Shown: positions 1 to 7,330 of the stretch, in pieces | Layout of the letters: each line of letters opens with the position of its first letter | Numbering within the stretch: position 1 is the stretch's first letter | Assembly: GCA_021296025.1 (NCBI GenBank) | Contig: JAGWBF010000036.1 | Coordinates: forward strand, 9,990-23,961 | Origin: Dehalococcoidia bacterium | GTDB lineage: Bacteria; Chloroflexota; Dehalococcoidia; Lucifugimonadales; JAGWBF01 | Direction: 5' to 3' | DNA length: 13,972 nt | The notes under the pieces: generated by a model | Told to the model about the DNA's origin: nothing | Database searches by the model: none | The model's input: only the letters and a program-made list of their open reading frames with translations | Program-made: the position numbers and the translations under genes

Positions 1-933
1 ACTAACCTGGCATACCCCAACGTTTGCGCCATCACCTCGCTGAGCCTCGACCATACCTCAGTGCTTGGCAGCACCATCGAGGCCATTGCAGGCGAAAAGG
101 CTGGAATCATCAAACCCGGCATACCCGTCGTCTCTGCTCCCCAGCCTGCCGGAGCTAACGGCGTTATCCGTTCAAGGTGCAGCGAGTTGGACAGCCCGCT
201 GACTGAAGTGGGTACCCACATCTCCCATCGAGTCATGTCCAGGACCTCACAGGGCCAGAGTATCGAGGTCCGGACCAAAACTGGCGCCTATACCCTGGGC
301 ATGACCATGCTGGGAGGCTACCAGGTGGAGAATGCGGCCGTGACCGTGGGGATCATAGAGGCCCTTAGAGACTCTGGGTTCACGGTGCCTGACAAAGCCC
401 TGCAGGAAGGGTTCTCCAGCGTATCCTGGCCCTGCCGCATGGAGGTGCTTTCTCGGGAGCCCATGGTGGTGTGCGACGGCGCTCACAACCCTTATTCCGT
501 CGCCCAGATGTTAAGGACCCTGCCGGACTATTTCGATTACGACCTTCTGGTCCTCGTGGTCGGCATGTCCGAGGACAAGAACCTGCCCGGGATGGTCGAG
601 GAGCTAGCCAAGGGTATCTGGACAGAGGGGTCATCCGCGAACCCAGGGATAACCGACGTCGTCGTTACCAGATCTCGCCATCCCAGGTCTGTGTCCTGTG
701 GCAAGCTGGCTGGGCTATTCGACTCCTATCCCTGCGACGTTCACGAGGGCGCCACCGTTGGTGATGCCCTGAGAGTTGCCATGGACCTGGCCAAGGGTCA
801 CGCCCAGGCAGGGCGCAAGCCCTTGGTGCTGGCGACCGGGTCTCTGTTCGTGGCAGCCGAAGCCAGGGAAGTCCTGCTCGACATAGAGCCGGAGCTTTAC
901 CCGGAGCTGGACATCCTGGATGGCGCCCCATGA
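1..933 (+). CDS. folC: Folylpolyglutamate synthase / dihydrofolate synthase, C-terminal part (5' end outside window)
   Basis: This cytosolic Mur-ligase-type enzyme uses ATP to add glutamate to dihydropteroate or reduced folates, so that folate is made and retained in the cell. The reading frame is open from base 1, so the gene starts upstream; about 310 residues are present of a family length near 430. Seen from the fragment start: the segment SLDHT...LG, then EKAGIIKPG typical of the central ATPase domain; GGYQVENA; WPCRMEVL (usually WPGR); and DGAHNP at fragment residues 159-164, the hallmark opening the C-terminal glutamate-ligase domain. VVGMSEDKN and ATGSLFVAAEAR near the end also match the family. 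The N-terminal P-loop lies outside the window. fabF follows after 58 nt on the same strand, so co-transcription is likely. No frameshift is seen. The family call is firm; mono- versus bifunctional activity cannot be told. Confidence 0.93.
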   Translation, partial: TNLAYPNVCAITSLSLDHTSVLGSTIEAIAGEKAGIIKPGIPVVSAPQPAGANGVIRSRCSELDSPLTEVGTHISHRVMSRTSQGQSIEVRTKTGAYTLGMTMLGGYQVENAAVTVGIIEALRDSGFTVPDKALQEGFSSVSWPCRMEVLSREPMVVCDGAHNPYSVAQMLRTLPDYFDYDLLVLVVGMSEDKNLPGMVEELAKGIWTEGSSANPGITDVVVTRSRHPRSVSCGKLAGLFDSYPCDVHEGATVGDALRVAMDLAKGHAQAGRKPLVLATGSLFVAAEAREVLLDIEPELYPELDILDGAP

Positions 934-991
934 ATTGGGGACAGGGATTTGGATTCATAGTTTCTTGGCAATCGTACCGGTGGAGTAGGGA

Positions 992-2251
992 ATGAGCGGC
1001 ACTCATGCCAACCCACATAGGGCTGTAGTAACGGGAATGGGCGCGGTCACTCCCTTGGGGCTGACCGCCCGGGAGTTCTGGGACAACCTTGTGGCGGGAA
1101 GGTCCGGGGTGGGGCCCATGACCTTGTGCGACCCAACCGACTATCCATGCCGCATAGCTGGTGAGGCCACCGACTTCGATCCCGGCCAGTTCATCAACCC
1201 CAGGGAAGCCCGCCGCATGGCCCGCTTCTCCCAGTTGGGCATTGCCGCCGCCATGATGGCGGTGGAAGATGCCGGTCTGGACATGGGGAGAATAGACCCC
1301 TTCGGGGTGGGGGTCCTCCTGGGTAATGGGAACGGAGGCTTCCCCACCATAGAAGAGAATTGCCGCGTCCTCGTCGAAAAGGGCGGCATGAAGATGTCCC
1401 CCTTCTTCTTCCCTATGATCCTCCCCAACATGGCTTCAGCCAACGTCAGCAGAGTCCTCGGCGCCCGGGGCTACAACTCAACGGTCGTTACAGCCTGCTC
1501 GGCCTCCAACCAAGCCATCGGAGATGCCCTTCAGAAGATTCGCAACGGCACTGCCGATGTGATGCTGACCGGAGGGACCGAAGCAGGAATCAGCCAACTG
1601 GGGCTCAGCGGCTTCGCGGTGATGAGGGCGCTCAGCACCCGTAACGACGCTCCCCAAGAGGCCAGCCGTCCCTTCGACGCCCAGCGTGACGGCTTCGTGC
1701 CCGCTGAAGGAGCCGCCATCCTGGTGGTAGAGAGCTTGGAGCACGCGCTTGCCCGCGGCGCAAACATTCTGTGTGAGCTGGCGGGCTTCGGGTGTTCTTC
1801 CGATGCATATCACCAGGTGCAGCCGGAAGAATCGGGGACCAGCACAATCATGGCCATGCGCTGGGCATTAGAAGACGCAGGAGTTACCCCAGATGAAGTG
1901 GACTACATCAACGCCCACGGGACATCGACACCCCTCAACGATGCCGTCGAGACTGCATCCATCAAGTCCTACTTTGGGGACCTGGCCGGGTCCATTCCCA
2001 TCAGCTCCACCAAGTCTATGATCGGCCATTCCCTCGGGGCATCCGGAGCCTTGGAAGCGGTTGCCTGCATTCGTTCCATAACCGATGGAGTTATTCACCC
2101 GACGATCAATTACGAACACCCCGACCCGGACTGCGATTTGGACTATGTGCCGAACCAGGCGAGGAGCCGGGAAGTGAACGTGGTCCTGTCCAACGCCTTC
2201 GGGTTCGGGGGACAGAACGCCTGCATCGTGTTCAAACGGTACGAGGGCTGA
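992..2251 (+). CDS. fabF: 3-oxoacyl-[acyl-carrier-protein] synthase II (KAS II)
   Basis: This condensing enzyme of type II fatty-acid synthesis extends acyl-ACP with malonyl-ACP by decarboxylative Claisen condensation in the cytosol. At 419 residues it is close to the usual length of about 412. The Cys-His-His catalytic triad is complete: Cys169 in TACSASNQA, His309 in NAHGTSTPLND and His346 in SMIGHSLGASGA. The gatekeeper segment NAFGFGGQNA lies at 401-410, and the N-terminal VTGMGAVTPLG is standard. The ATG at 992 is preceded by GGAG (982-985) with a spacer of 6 nt, which supports this start. It lies 58 nt downstream of folC and probably shares its transcript. No acpP or fabD is adjacent, so it is not in a classic fab cluster here. 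A polyketide-type KS is less likely, because it is a stand-alone single domain with FabF-type motifs. Confidence 0.95.
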   Translation: MSGTHANPHRAVVTGMGAVTPLGLTAREFWDNLVAGRSGVGPMTLCDPTDYPCRIAGEATDFDPGQFINPREARRMARFSQLGIAAAMMAVEDAGLDMGRIDPFGVGVLLGNGNGGFPTIEENCRVLVEKGGMKMSPFFFPMILPNMASANVSRVLGARGYNSTVVTACSASNQAIGDALQKIRNGTADVMLTGGTEAGISQLGLSGFAVMRALSTRNDAPQEASRPFDAQRDGFVPAEGAAILVVESLEHALARGANILCELAGFGCSSDAYHQVQPEESGTSTIMAMRWALEDAGVTPDEVDYINAHGTSTPLNDAVETASIKSYFGDLAGSIPISSTKSMIGHSLGASGALEAVACIRSITDGVIHPTINYEHPDPDCDLDYVPNQARSREVNVVLSNAFGFGGQNACIVFKRYEG

Positions 2252-2292
2252 ATTGCCCGTCGAGGGACCTGAGCGGGGAAATCAGCAGTCGA

Positions 2293-2364
2293 ATCGGATG
2301 ATGGGATTCGAACCCACCGCCCTTTACCTGGGAAGCAATTGCTCTACCAATGAGTTCCATTCGC
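2293..2364 (-). pseudogene. Degenerate tRNA-Gly(CCC) copy
   Basis: Read on the minus strand, this segment of 72 nt aligns without gaps to the intact tRNA-Gly at 6926-6997 (59 of 72 positions identical by hand count). It keeps the T-arm (GTGGG, TTCGAAT, CCCAT) and the CCC anticodon in the loop TTCCCAG. It looks non-functional. The acceptor stem has two mismatches (pairs 1-72 and 4-69). The D-stem has one mismatch, and the anticodon stem has one mismatch plus a wobble. The nearly universal U8 is G, and no CCA follows the discriminator. It sits 19 nt after the stop of the carboxymuconolactone decarboxylase-family gene on the same strand. It could instead be a poor but expressed tRNA; the lost U8 and the broken stems argue against that. 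Confidence 0.65.
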
Positions 2365-2388
2365 CCGCGAGAGGGCAGGTAGTCTAGG
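2293..2388 (-). repeat. tRNA-Gly-containing direct repeat, left (decayed) copy
   Basis: The similarity to the intact tRNA-Gly locus goes beyond the tRNA. The 24 bases upstream of its 5' end (2365-2388) match 6998-7021 at 18 of 24 positions without gaps, giving 77 of 96 over the whole block. The block includes the TAG stop (2384-2386) of the upstream gene, and similarity fades inside that coding region and just past the tRNA 3' end. Both copies have the same orientation, with starts 4,633 bp apart. No integrase or transposase lies between them. Confidence 0.6.
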
Positions 2389-3172
2389 CAGCGCCGGCGA
2401 AAACCTCGTTGGCGATGTCCATCGCGCCCCGGGCGAAGGGTATGCCAGCGTAGAGCGTCATGTGGCCGAACACCTCGATAACCTGGTCCCGGGTAAACCC
2501 GATATTCAAGGCACCCCTAATGTGGGTGCGAAGAGGACCTTCGCGACCCAACGCCCCCAGGCAAGCCATGGTACAGATGCAACGGCTGGGAAGGTCGAGC
2601 CCCGGTCGAGTCCAGGTCGCACCCCAGTAGTACTCCCCGGTGGTACGGCCCAATTCCCGTTCGGCTTGGGTCGGTGGAGCCGGGCGAGCAGGGGAGGTGG
2701 TCCCCATGTATTTCTGCCGGAGCTCATCGCCGCGCTGGAACAGGCTATCGGGGTCCTCACTGGCATCGTGGATGCGAGCTGGGGTGAAGTCTATGCCCCG
2801 CTCATCAAATACCGCCTTGCACAACGCCAGCGCCTGTATTCCCGCCGGCACTCCACTGTACCAGGTGTCATGCATGATCAATTCCACTATCTGTTCAGGG
2901 GTCAGTCCCACGTTCAGTGCGTTGCTCAGGTGCCGCTTCAGCTGAACTTCCCGGTTCATTACGATCAGACACGACAGGGTGATCATCTCTCGCTGCACCG
3001 GGGTGAGCGCCGGACGCCTCCAAATAGTCCCGAATAGGGCTTCGCCAAGGATCCTTTCCAAGTCCGGAGCGATTTCCCATGCTCCGGGGGCCGACCCTCC
3101 CGTGTCTTGGCCGCCTCCAAACATCCGACGCGTTTCCAGTCCCAGTTCGTAACGGTCATCCAGTTCGCTCAT
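2384..3172 (-). CDS. Two-domain carboxymuconolactone decarboxylase (PcaC-like) family protein
   Basis: The protein of 262 residues has two tandem CMD domains. The first spans about 45-125, with REMITLSCL, NREVQLKRH and the turn WYSGVPAG; the second spans about 165-258, with GREGPLRTHIRGALNIGFT and LYAGIPFARGA. Between them LFQRGDELRQKYMG matches the segment that opens PcaC-type domains. The CxxC redox pair of AhpD-type members is absent: the first domain has C68 followed by LIVMN, and C198/C200/C204 in the second do not form the AhpD motif. That makes a PcaC-like lactone decarboxylase or related hydrolytic role more likely than peroxidase, but the substrate is unknown and no other aromatic-degradation gene is nearby. 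The ATG at 3170-3172 has a perfect SD, GGAGG (3179-3183), with a spacer of 6 nt. The stop lies inside the tRNA-Gly-type repeat. Confidence 0.85.
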   Translation of the reverse strand: MSELDDRYELGLETRRMFGGGQDTGGSAPGAWEIAPDLERILGEALFGTIWRRPALTPVQREMITLSCLIVMNREVQLKRHLSNALNVGLTPEQIVELIMHDTWYSGVPAGIQALALCKAVFDERGIDFTPARIHDASEDPDSLFQRGDELRQKYMGTTSPARPAPPTQAERELGRTTGEYYWGATWTRPGLDLPSRCICTMACLGALGREGPLRTHIRGALNIGFTRDQVIEVFGHMTLYAGIPFARGAMDIANEVFAGAA

Positions 3173-3373
3173 GGCATGCCTCCTTAGCGTTCCCTTCTTG
3201 GTTCAAAGCGCCAGCAGTGCAGGGTCGAATTCTAGCTACCGCGACGCTTCCCAACGAGTGTATGTCGTCTTCCTGTGCTGAGGCTTCCAGAACCCTACGC
3301 CTTTATTTTGGGCTTGACCATCCGGGCCGCATCACACAGTAGAGCGGTTGAATTGCTGGCGCAGCCAACGTTG

Positions 3374-3392
3374 CGGGACCGCGCTAGTCCCG
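3374..3392 (-). other. Stem-loop spanning the typA stop codon
   Basis: CGGGAC (3374-3379) pairs perfectly with GTCCCG (3387-3392) around a loop of 7 nt that contains the typA stop. No T-run follows on the minus strand, so this is at best a weak or factor-assisted 3'-end structure. The remaining stretch 3186-3373 holds no convincing gene; its plus-strand open frames lack family features. Confidence 0.3.
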
Positions 3393-5222
3393 TGGCCGGG
3401 TCTTATCGCGGCGATGGCGCTTTCGGTCGAGGGCAGAGAGCTCCATCTTGCGAAGGCGCAGGTTTTCCGGCGTGACCTCCAGCAGCTCATCGTCGGCGAT
3501 GAAGGCAAGGGCCTCTTCCAGGCTCAGGGTCACGGTGGCCTTCAGGCGCTTGGCCACGTCGGCAGTTGACGAACGCATATTGGTCAGCTTCTTTTCCTTG
3601 CATACATTGATCTCGATGTCTCCCTCCCTGGGATGGGAGCCAACGATCATGCCTTCGTAAACCCTGACGCCCTGGTCGATGAATGTATCGCCCCTTCCTT
3701 GGGCATTGAGCAGTCCGTTAACCACAGCCACGCCGCCCTCCGACGCCACAAGCGCAGCGATTCGTCTGGACTTTATCTCACCTTCCATCGCCCGGTAAGA
3801 AGTGAAAACGCTGCTTTTAACCCCATCGCCCCGGGTGATTCGGTTGAAGAAAGCGTTGAATCCAATAAGGCCTCTGGTAGGTATATCATACTCCAGGTGG
3901 ACATACCCATCCCCGCTGTACCGCATATCCCGGTGCTTGGCCAAGTGGGCAGACAGGTATTCGCTAAGAGCGCCCAGGTGCTCCTCGTGAGTGGTGATGT
4001 TGAGAATCTCGTAGGGCTCGTGCGTCACTCCCTTAATCTCCTTATTCACGGGCGTGGGACGAGACACCTGAAATTCATACTGCTCGCGTCGCATGGTTTC
4101 AACCAGGATGGACAGGTGCAACTCCCCGCGACCGGCCACCACAAACACATCCGGGCTGGAGGTGGGCTCTATTCTCAGGCTAACGTTGGTCCTAAGCTCC
4201 CGCATCAGCCTTTCATGGAGGGTGCGCGAGGTGCAGTGCGCACCCTCCTTCCCCATAAAGGGTGAGGTGTTGACGCCAAACGTCATTCTCACCGTCGGTT
4301 CTCCGATGTCGATGGACGGAAGCGCTTGAGGATTTTCCGGAGAGGCGATGGTGTCGCCAATGGACACTCCTTCGGGACCGGTAATAGCCACGATGTCTCC
4401 GGCATGAGCTTCCGACACCTCTACCCGGTCCATGCCGTGAAAAACAAAAATATGCTCAACGACATGAGTGGCATAGGCGTCGTGGCGGCCCAGCAGGGCC
4501 ACCTTGTCCTGTACCCTCATCATGCCGTTGGTGACCCTGCCCACGGCAACCTGGCCGAGGTAGTTGTCGTAATCTAGAGCGGCAACCAGCATTTGCAGCG
4601 GAGCGTCCGGGTCACCCGTGGGAGGAGGCACTGAATCCAGGATCGCTTCGAAGAGCGGTTGCATATCCGAGCCCGGCGCCTCCAGGCTCGCGGTCGCGTA
4701 ACCATGCCGTGCCGAGGCGTACAGCACCGGATAGTCCAGTTGCTCCGCAGTGGTGGCGACTTCCAGAAACAGGTCCTGGACCATATCGACGACTTCCGCC
4801 ACCCGGGCTTCAGGGCGGTCTATTTTATTGATCACCACCAAGGGACTGACCCTCTGGCGCAAGGCTTGGCGCAGCACATAGGTGGTCTGGGGCATGGGGC
4901 CGTCTACGGCATCGATAAGCAGCAGGCACCCGTCGGCCATATTCATGACACGTTCCACTTCCCCGCTGAAGTCGGCGTGCCCCGGCGTGTCTATGACATT
5001 TATCCTTACGTCGCCGTATGAAACCGAGGCGTTCTTGGCCAATATGGTGATGCCCCTCTCCCGTTCCAACGGGTTGTTGTCCATGATCAGCGTGCCCACC
5101 TGTTGGTGGGCACGAAATACCTTGCCCTGCTTCATCAACGCGTCGACCAGGGTGGTCTTCCCGTGGTCGACGTGAGCAACAATGGCAAGGTTACGAATGT
5201 AGTTGTTATGGCAGTCAGTCAA
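3384..5222 (-). CDS. typA: Ribosome-associated GTPase TypA/BipA
   Basis: TypA/BipA is a translational GTPase related to EF-G and LepA. It binds the ribosome and helps 50S assembly and growth under stress such as cold. The 612 residues match the family length of about 605-615. G-motifs are complete: G1 AHVDHGKTT (16-24), the G2 region ERGIT (55-59), G3 DTPGHADF (78-85), G4 NKID (132-135) and G5 SAR (170-172). Domains II and III follow, with AGRGELHLSIL in the EF-G III-like part and TRGLIGFNAFF in the BipA C-terminal part, ending in a basic tail. The start is a TTG (complement of 5220-5222) with SD AAGGAG at 5230-5235 and a spacer of 7 nt. It places the G1 loop at the usual distance from the N-terminus, so an ATG start is not needed. 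It is transcribed divergently from the DEAD-box helicase, which is also often cold-linked. Confidence 0.96.
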   Translation of the reverse strand: MTDCHNNYIRNLAIVAHVDHGKTTLVDALMKQGKVFRAHQQVGTLIMDNNPLERERGITILAKNASVSYGDVRINVIDTPGHADFSGEVERVMNMADGCLLLIDAVDGPMPQTTYVLRQALRQRVSPLVVINKIDRPEARVAEVVDMVQDLFLEVATTAEQLDYPVLYASARHGYATASLEAPGSDMQPLFEAILDSVPPPTGDPDAPLQMLVAALDYDNYLGQVAVGRVTNGMMRVQDKVALLGRHDAYATHVVEHIFVFHGMDRVEVSEAHAGDIVAITGPEGVSIGDTIASPENPQALPSIDIGEPTVRMTFGVNTSPFMGKEGAHCTSRTLHERLMRELRTNVSLRIEPTSSPDVFVVAGRGELHLSILVETMRREQYEFQVSRPTPVNKEIKGVTHEPYEILNITTHEEHLGALSEYLSAHLAKHRDMRYSGDGYVHLEYDIPTRGLIGFNAFFNRITRGDGVKSSVFTSYRAMEGEIKSRRIAALVASEGGVAVVNGLLNAQGRGDTFIDQGVRVYEGMIVGSHPREGDIEINVCKEKKLTNMRSSTADVAKRLKATVTLSLEEALAFIADDELLEVTPENLRLRKMELSALDRKRHRRDKTRPRD

Positions 5223-5388
5223 TCTTAATCTCCTTGTGTTCCATGATAACAGGAAGAAGAAAGTAGTTCTGGAGTTTATACCCGGGTCTGGCGCAGATTT
5301 TCATTTCAGTCCATAATATATAGACACACTTGATTAGCTCCAGGGTTTGACGCAAGAACGGACGGTCCCCTTTCCCCCTCTTCTTGTT

Positions 5389-5406
5389 CGAGTCCCCGGT
5401 GACTCG
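5389..5406 (+). other. Small perfect hairpin upstream of the DEAD-box helicase
   Basis: CGAGTC (5389-5394), loop CCCGGT, GACTCG (5401-5406). It lies about 40 nt before the helicase ATG in the gap of 222 bp between typA and the helicase. No T-run follows, so it is not an obvious terminator. A structured 5' leader would fit leader-based control known for some helicase mRNAs, but that is inference. The AT-rich block 5311-5323 in the same gap may hold promoters for either gene; I could not find a convincing -35/-10 pair on either strand. Confidence 0.35.
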
Positions 5407-5444
5407 CTTGTGAATTCACTCTAGATCAGGGAGTCCGTTCTAAC

Positions 5445-6848
5445 ATGGCTTACGCATCTCCATCCGGCACTGGCCGACTGTCCAATCGCACCTCCAGCCG
5501 AACAACATACCAGATTGTTTGCCAAAGCTGCCATAAATCCACCACTATTCCCTTCCGCCCAACCCAGGGGAGGCCGGTGTACTGCCGCCCGTGTTTCAAG
5601 GTCCGGCAACAGGGACTTTCTCCGGTGGCGGGAGTGGACTCCCGCCGGTTAGCCCAGTCCCCTCCACCCCGTTCCGAAGATAGGCGAGCCGTCGACAGCG
5701 CTCCGGTTGGCGACGTCATATTCTCGCAATTGCCCCTGGACGCCGCGATAAAGTCAGCCATTTCCCGGATGAACATATCCAGCCTGACACCCATTCAGGA
5801 GCAGGCCATTCCTCACCTGCTAGCGGGGCGAGACCTCATCGGCCAGGCACGTACCGGGTCCGGAAAGACCCTGGCTTTTGCTGTGCCCCTGGCTCAGATG
5901 TGCGACCCGTCGGTCCGACAGGTGCAGGCCATCGTTCTTGTGCCTACCCGGGAGTTGGCCATACAGGTCGCCGGGGTCATAGAAAGCCTGGTGTCCCCCC
6001 GGGGTATCCGCGTTACTCTGCTGTATGGCGGGCGCTCCTTGAAGCCGGAATATGCAGCCCTGAGAAACGGGACCCAGGTGGTCATCGGCACTCCGGGCCG
6101 GACGCTGGACCACCTGCGTCAGGGGACCCTAGACCTGAGTTCGGTACGATTCCTGGTGCTGGACGAGGCGGACGAAATGCTGGACCGGGGATTTGCCCTG
6201 GATGTGGAAGCAATCATCTCATACACGCCAAAGGGGAGGCAGGCAGCGCTGCTCTCGGCAACAATGCCTGAATGGGTATCCAAAACTGCCTCGAAACACC
6301 TCCGCAATCCGGTAACGGTCGAAGTTGATGCTAACCTGCAGGCGCCCCCAAGCGTGGAACACCTGGTCTACACCATCCAGAAAAGTGAAAAGCTGGAAGC
6401 ACTGCGTACCCTGCTGGATAGTCGAGACGATGCGCCAGTGATCGTCTTTGGCAAGACCAAACGGGGCGTTAAGCAGCTAGCCAAGCAGCTCGATACCCTG
6501 GGCTATCCGGTAGGAGCGCTCCAGGGCAATCTGAGCCAGAACGCTCGCGAGCAAGTAATGTTAAACTTCCGCTCCGGCTCCGCGCCGATTCTGGTAGCAA
6601 CCAACGTGGCCGCAAGAGGCCTGGACCTAGATGGCATTGGCCAAGTCATCAATTATGACTTGCCCGACTCGGAGCTGCTTTTCACCCACCGGGTTGGACG
6701 GACTGGCCGCATGGGCCGCTCGGGGGAGGCGGTAACGTTTATCACGGCGGAAGATGAGCGGAAATGGCAAGAGATCGAGCGAGGCCTTGGCAAGCGTTTC
6801 ACAAGAGAACCCTGGCAGGCGGCCCGTATGCCGGTCAATCACCGGTAA
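5445..6848 (+). CDS. DEAD-box ATP-dependent RNA helicase with N-terminal CxxC Zn-ribbon
   Basis: The protein has 467 residues. Residues 22-55 carry CQSC (26-29) and YCRPCF (46-51), so Cys26, Cys29, Cys47 and Cys50 form a treble-clef/Zn-ribbon-like site. This resembles the small CxxC-x17-CxxC proteins known as stand-alone ORFs. A low-complexity linker (about 56-88) leads to a standard helicase core: Q-motif ending TPIQ (115-118), motif I ARTGSGKT (135-142), Ia PTREL (167-171), Ib TPGR (216-219), II DEAD (240-243), III SAT (271-273), V ARGLD (389-393) and VI HRVGRTGR (415-422). The C-terminal extension is short (about 440-467), so any extra RNA contact is probably at the N-terminus. The likely role is RNA unwinding in ribosome assembly or mRNA turnover. 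The start is ATG 5445, with GGGAG at 5429-5433 and a long spacer of 11 nt. It converges on the minus-strand tRNA-Gly. Confidence 0.93.
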   Translation: MAYASPSGTGRLSNRTSSRTTYQIVCQSCHKSTTIPFRPTQGRPVYCRPCFKVRQQGLSPVAGVDSRRLAQSPPPRSEDRRAVDSAPVGDVIFSQLPLDAAIKSAISRMNISSLTPIQEQAIPHLLAGRDLIGQARTGSGKTLAFAVPLAQMCDPSVRQVQAIVLVPTRELAIQVAGVIESLVSPRGIRVTLLYGGRSLKPEYAALRNGTQVVIGTPGRTLDHLRQGTLDLSSVRFLVLDEADEMLDRGFALDVEAIISYTPKGRQAALLSATMPEWVSKTASKHLRNPVTVEVDANLQAPPSVEHLVYTIQKSEKLEALRTLLDSRDDAPVIVFGKTKRGVKQLAKQLDTLGYPVGALQGNLSQNAREQVMLNFRSGSAPILVATNVAARGLDLDGIGQVINYDLPDSELLFTHRVGRTGRMGRSGEAVTFITAEDERKWQEIERGLGKRFTREPWQAARMPVNHR

Positions 6849-6868
6849 CTCGGCGGTTGTCATACGAA

Positions 6869-6894
6869 CGGTGATGCATACCAGAGCATCGCCG
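6869..6894. terminator. Hairpin between convergent helicase and tRNA-Gly genes
   Basis: CGGTGATGC (6869-6877) pairs with GCATCGCCG (6886-6894), nine pairs with one T-G wobble on the plus strand, around a loop of 8 nt. It lies 21 nt past the helicase stop and about 28 nt past the tRNA 3' end on the opposite strand, a natural place for a bidirectional terminator. The T-content after the stem is poor on both strands, so it may depend on Rho or act as a 3'-end stabiliser. Confidence 0.45.
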
Positions 6895-6922
6895 ACTATT
6901 CATCGAGGAAAAGTGGATATCT

Positions 6923-6997
6923 TGGAGCGGGTGATGGGATTCGAACCCACGACTCTTTGCTTGGGAAGCAAATACTCTACCACTGAGTTACACCCGC
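6923..6997 (-). tRNA. tRNA-Gly, anticodon CCC, CCA encoded
   Basis: Folded by hand on the minus strand. The acceptor GCGGGTG pairs perfectly with CACCCGC. U8 is present. The D-stem ACTC/GAGT is perfect. The anticodon stem TTTGC/GCAAA holds the loop TTCCCAA, anticodon CCC, which reads GGG. A variable loop of 5 nt follows, then T-stem GTGGG/CCCAT with one wobble and the TTCGAAT loop. The discriminator is T, and the next three bases (complement of 6923-6925) are CCA. The tRNA begins 19 nt after the stop of the SWIM-domain gene on the same strand, so it may be processed from that transcript. Confidence 0.96.
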
Positions 6998-7021
6998 CCG
7001 GGGAAGGGCTGGTACGCTAGG
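6926..7021 (-). repeat. tRNA-Gly-containing direct repeat, right (intact) copy
   Basis: This is the intact partner of the block at 2293-2388: tRNA, leader of 19 nt and the TAG stop (7017-7019) of the SWIM gene. By hand count 77 of 96 positions match without gaps. Similarity does not continue into either flank. Confidence 0.6.
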
Positions 7022-7268
7022 AGGCTTCGCTGCTGGCCTGCGCAGCTATCATGCCATCCAGGATCCGTTCCATGGCCATGGTGTGGCTGCAGATGGACCT
7101 CAGCTGGAAGGAAGAGCAATCACACCGCCAGGTCCCGCCGTCGTAGCTGACCTTGTAGATGTTGTGGTTGCCCCTGAAGGACGCGCTGAAGCTTTCCAAG
7201 GTAACCCGGTCCTTCTCTTCCGCGTAGTTCCGTGCCTTCTGCACCTTGCTTATCATGTTCGAATTCAT
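7017..7268 (-). CDS. Small SWIM zinc-finger protein
   Basis: The protein has 83 residues. The SWIM motif CxCx8CxH is clear: Cys49 and Cys51 (WRCDC), Cys60 and His62 (RSICSH), after a short beta segment IYKVSYDGGTW. SWIM domains bind zinc and mediate DNA or protein contact. Here the domain is nearly the whole protein, with a basic helical N-terminus (SKVQKARNYAEEK) and a short Ala/Ser-rich tail. No partner is encoded next to it. The ATG at 7266-7268 has GGAGG at 7273-7277 with a spacer of 4 nt. An in-frame ATG at 7296-7298 has no SD and lies at or before the start of a transcript from the promoter at 7302-7330, so the shorter start is preferred. The tRNA-Gly follows by 19 nt. Family call good; function unknown. 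Confidence 0.85.
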   Translation of the reverse strand: MNSNMISKVQKARNYAEEKDRVTLESFSASFRGNHNIYKVSYDGGTWRCDCSSFQLRSICSHTMAMERILDGMIAAQASSEAS

Positions 7269-7301
7269 GCCGCCTCCGACATCTATCTCGCAACCCATTC
7301 G

Positions 7302-7330
7302 ATTCTATGATAACGGATTTTCTCGGTCAA
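7302..7330 (-). promoter_or_regulatory. Sigma-70-type promoter for the SWIM gene and perhaps tRNA-Gly
   Basis: On the minus strand, -35 TTGACC (7325-7330), a spacer of exactly 17 nt, and -10 TAGAAT (7302-7307): five of six bases match consensus in each box. The predicted transcript start is near 7295, leaving a leader of about 27 nt before the ATG at 7268. Confidence 0.65.

Noticed and set aside
2384..3172. AhpD-type alkylhydroperoxidase
   Set aside because: The CxxC catalytic pair is missing from both domains and the linker segment is PcaC-like.
3633..4265. Open plus-strand frame of 210 codons opposite typA
   Set aside because: It mirrors conserved typA codons and shows no family features; shadow frame.
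5347..5375. TTGACG as -35 of a promoter for the DEAD-box helicase
   Set aside because: The sequence 17 nt downstream (CTTTCC) does not resemble a -10 box, nor do nearby spacings.
2293..7021. Integrated element or island between the two tRNA-Gly copies
   Set aside because: The span holds typA and a DEAD-box helicase, both housekeeping, with no integrase, excisionase or transposase. The repeat covers the whole tRNA and its leader rather than a tRNA 3'-end att core.
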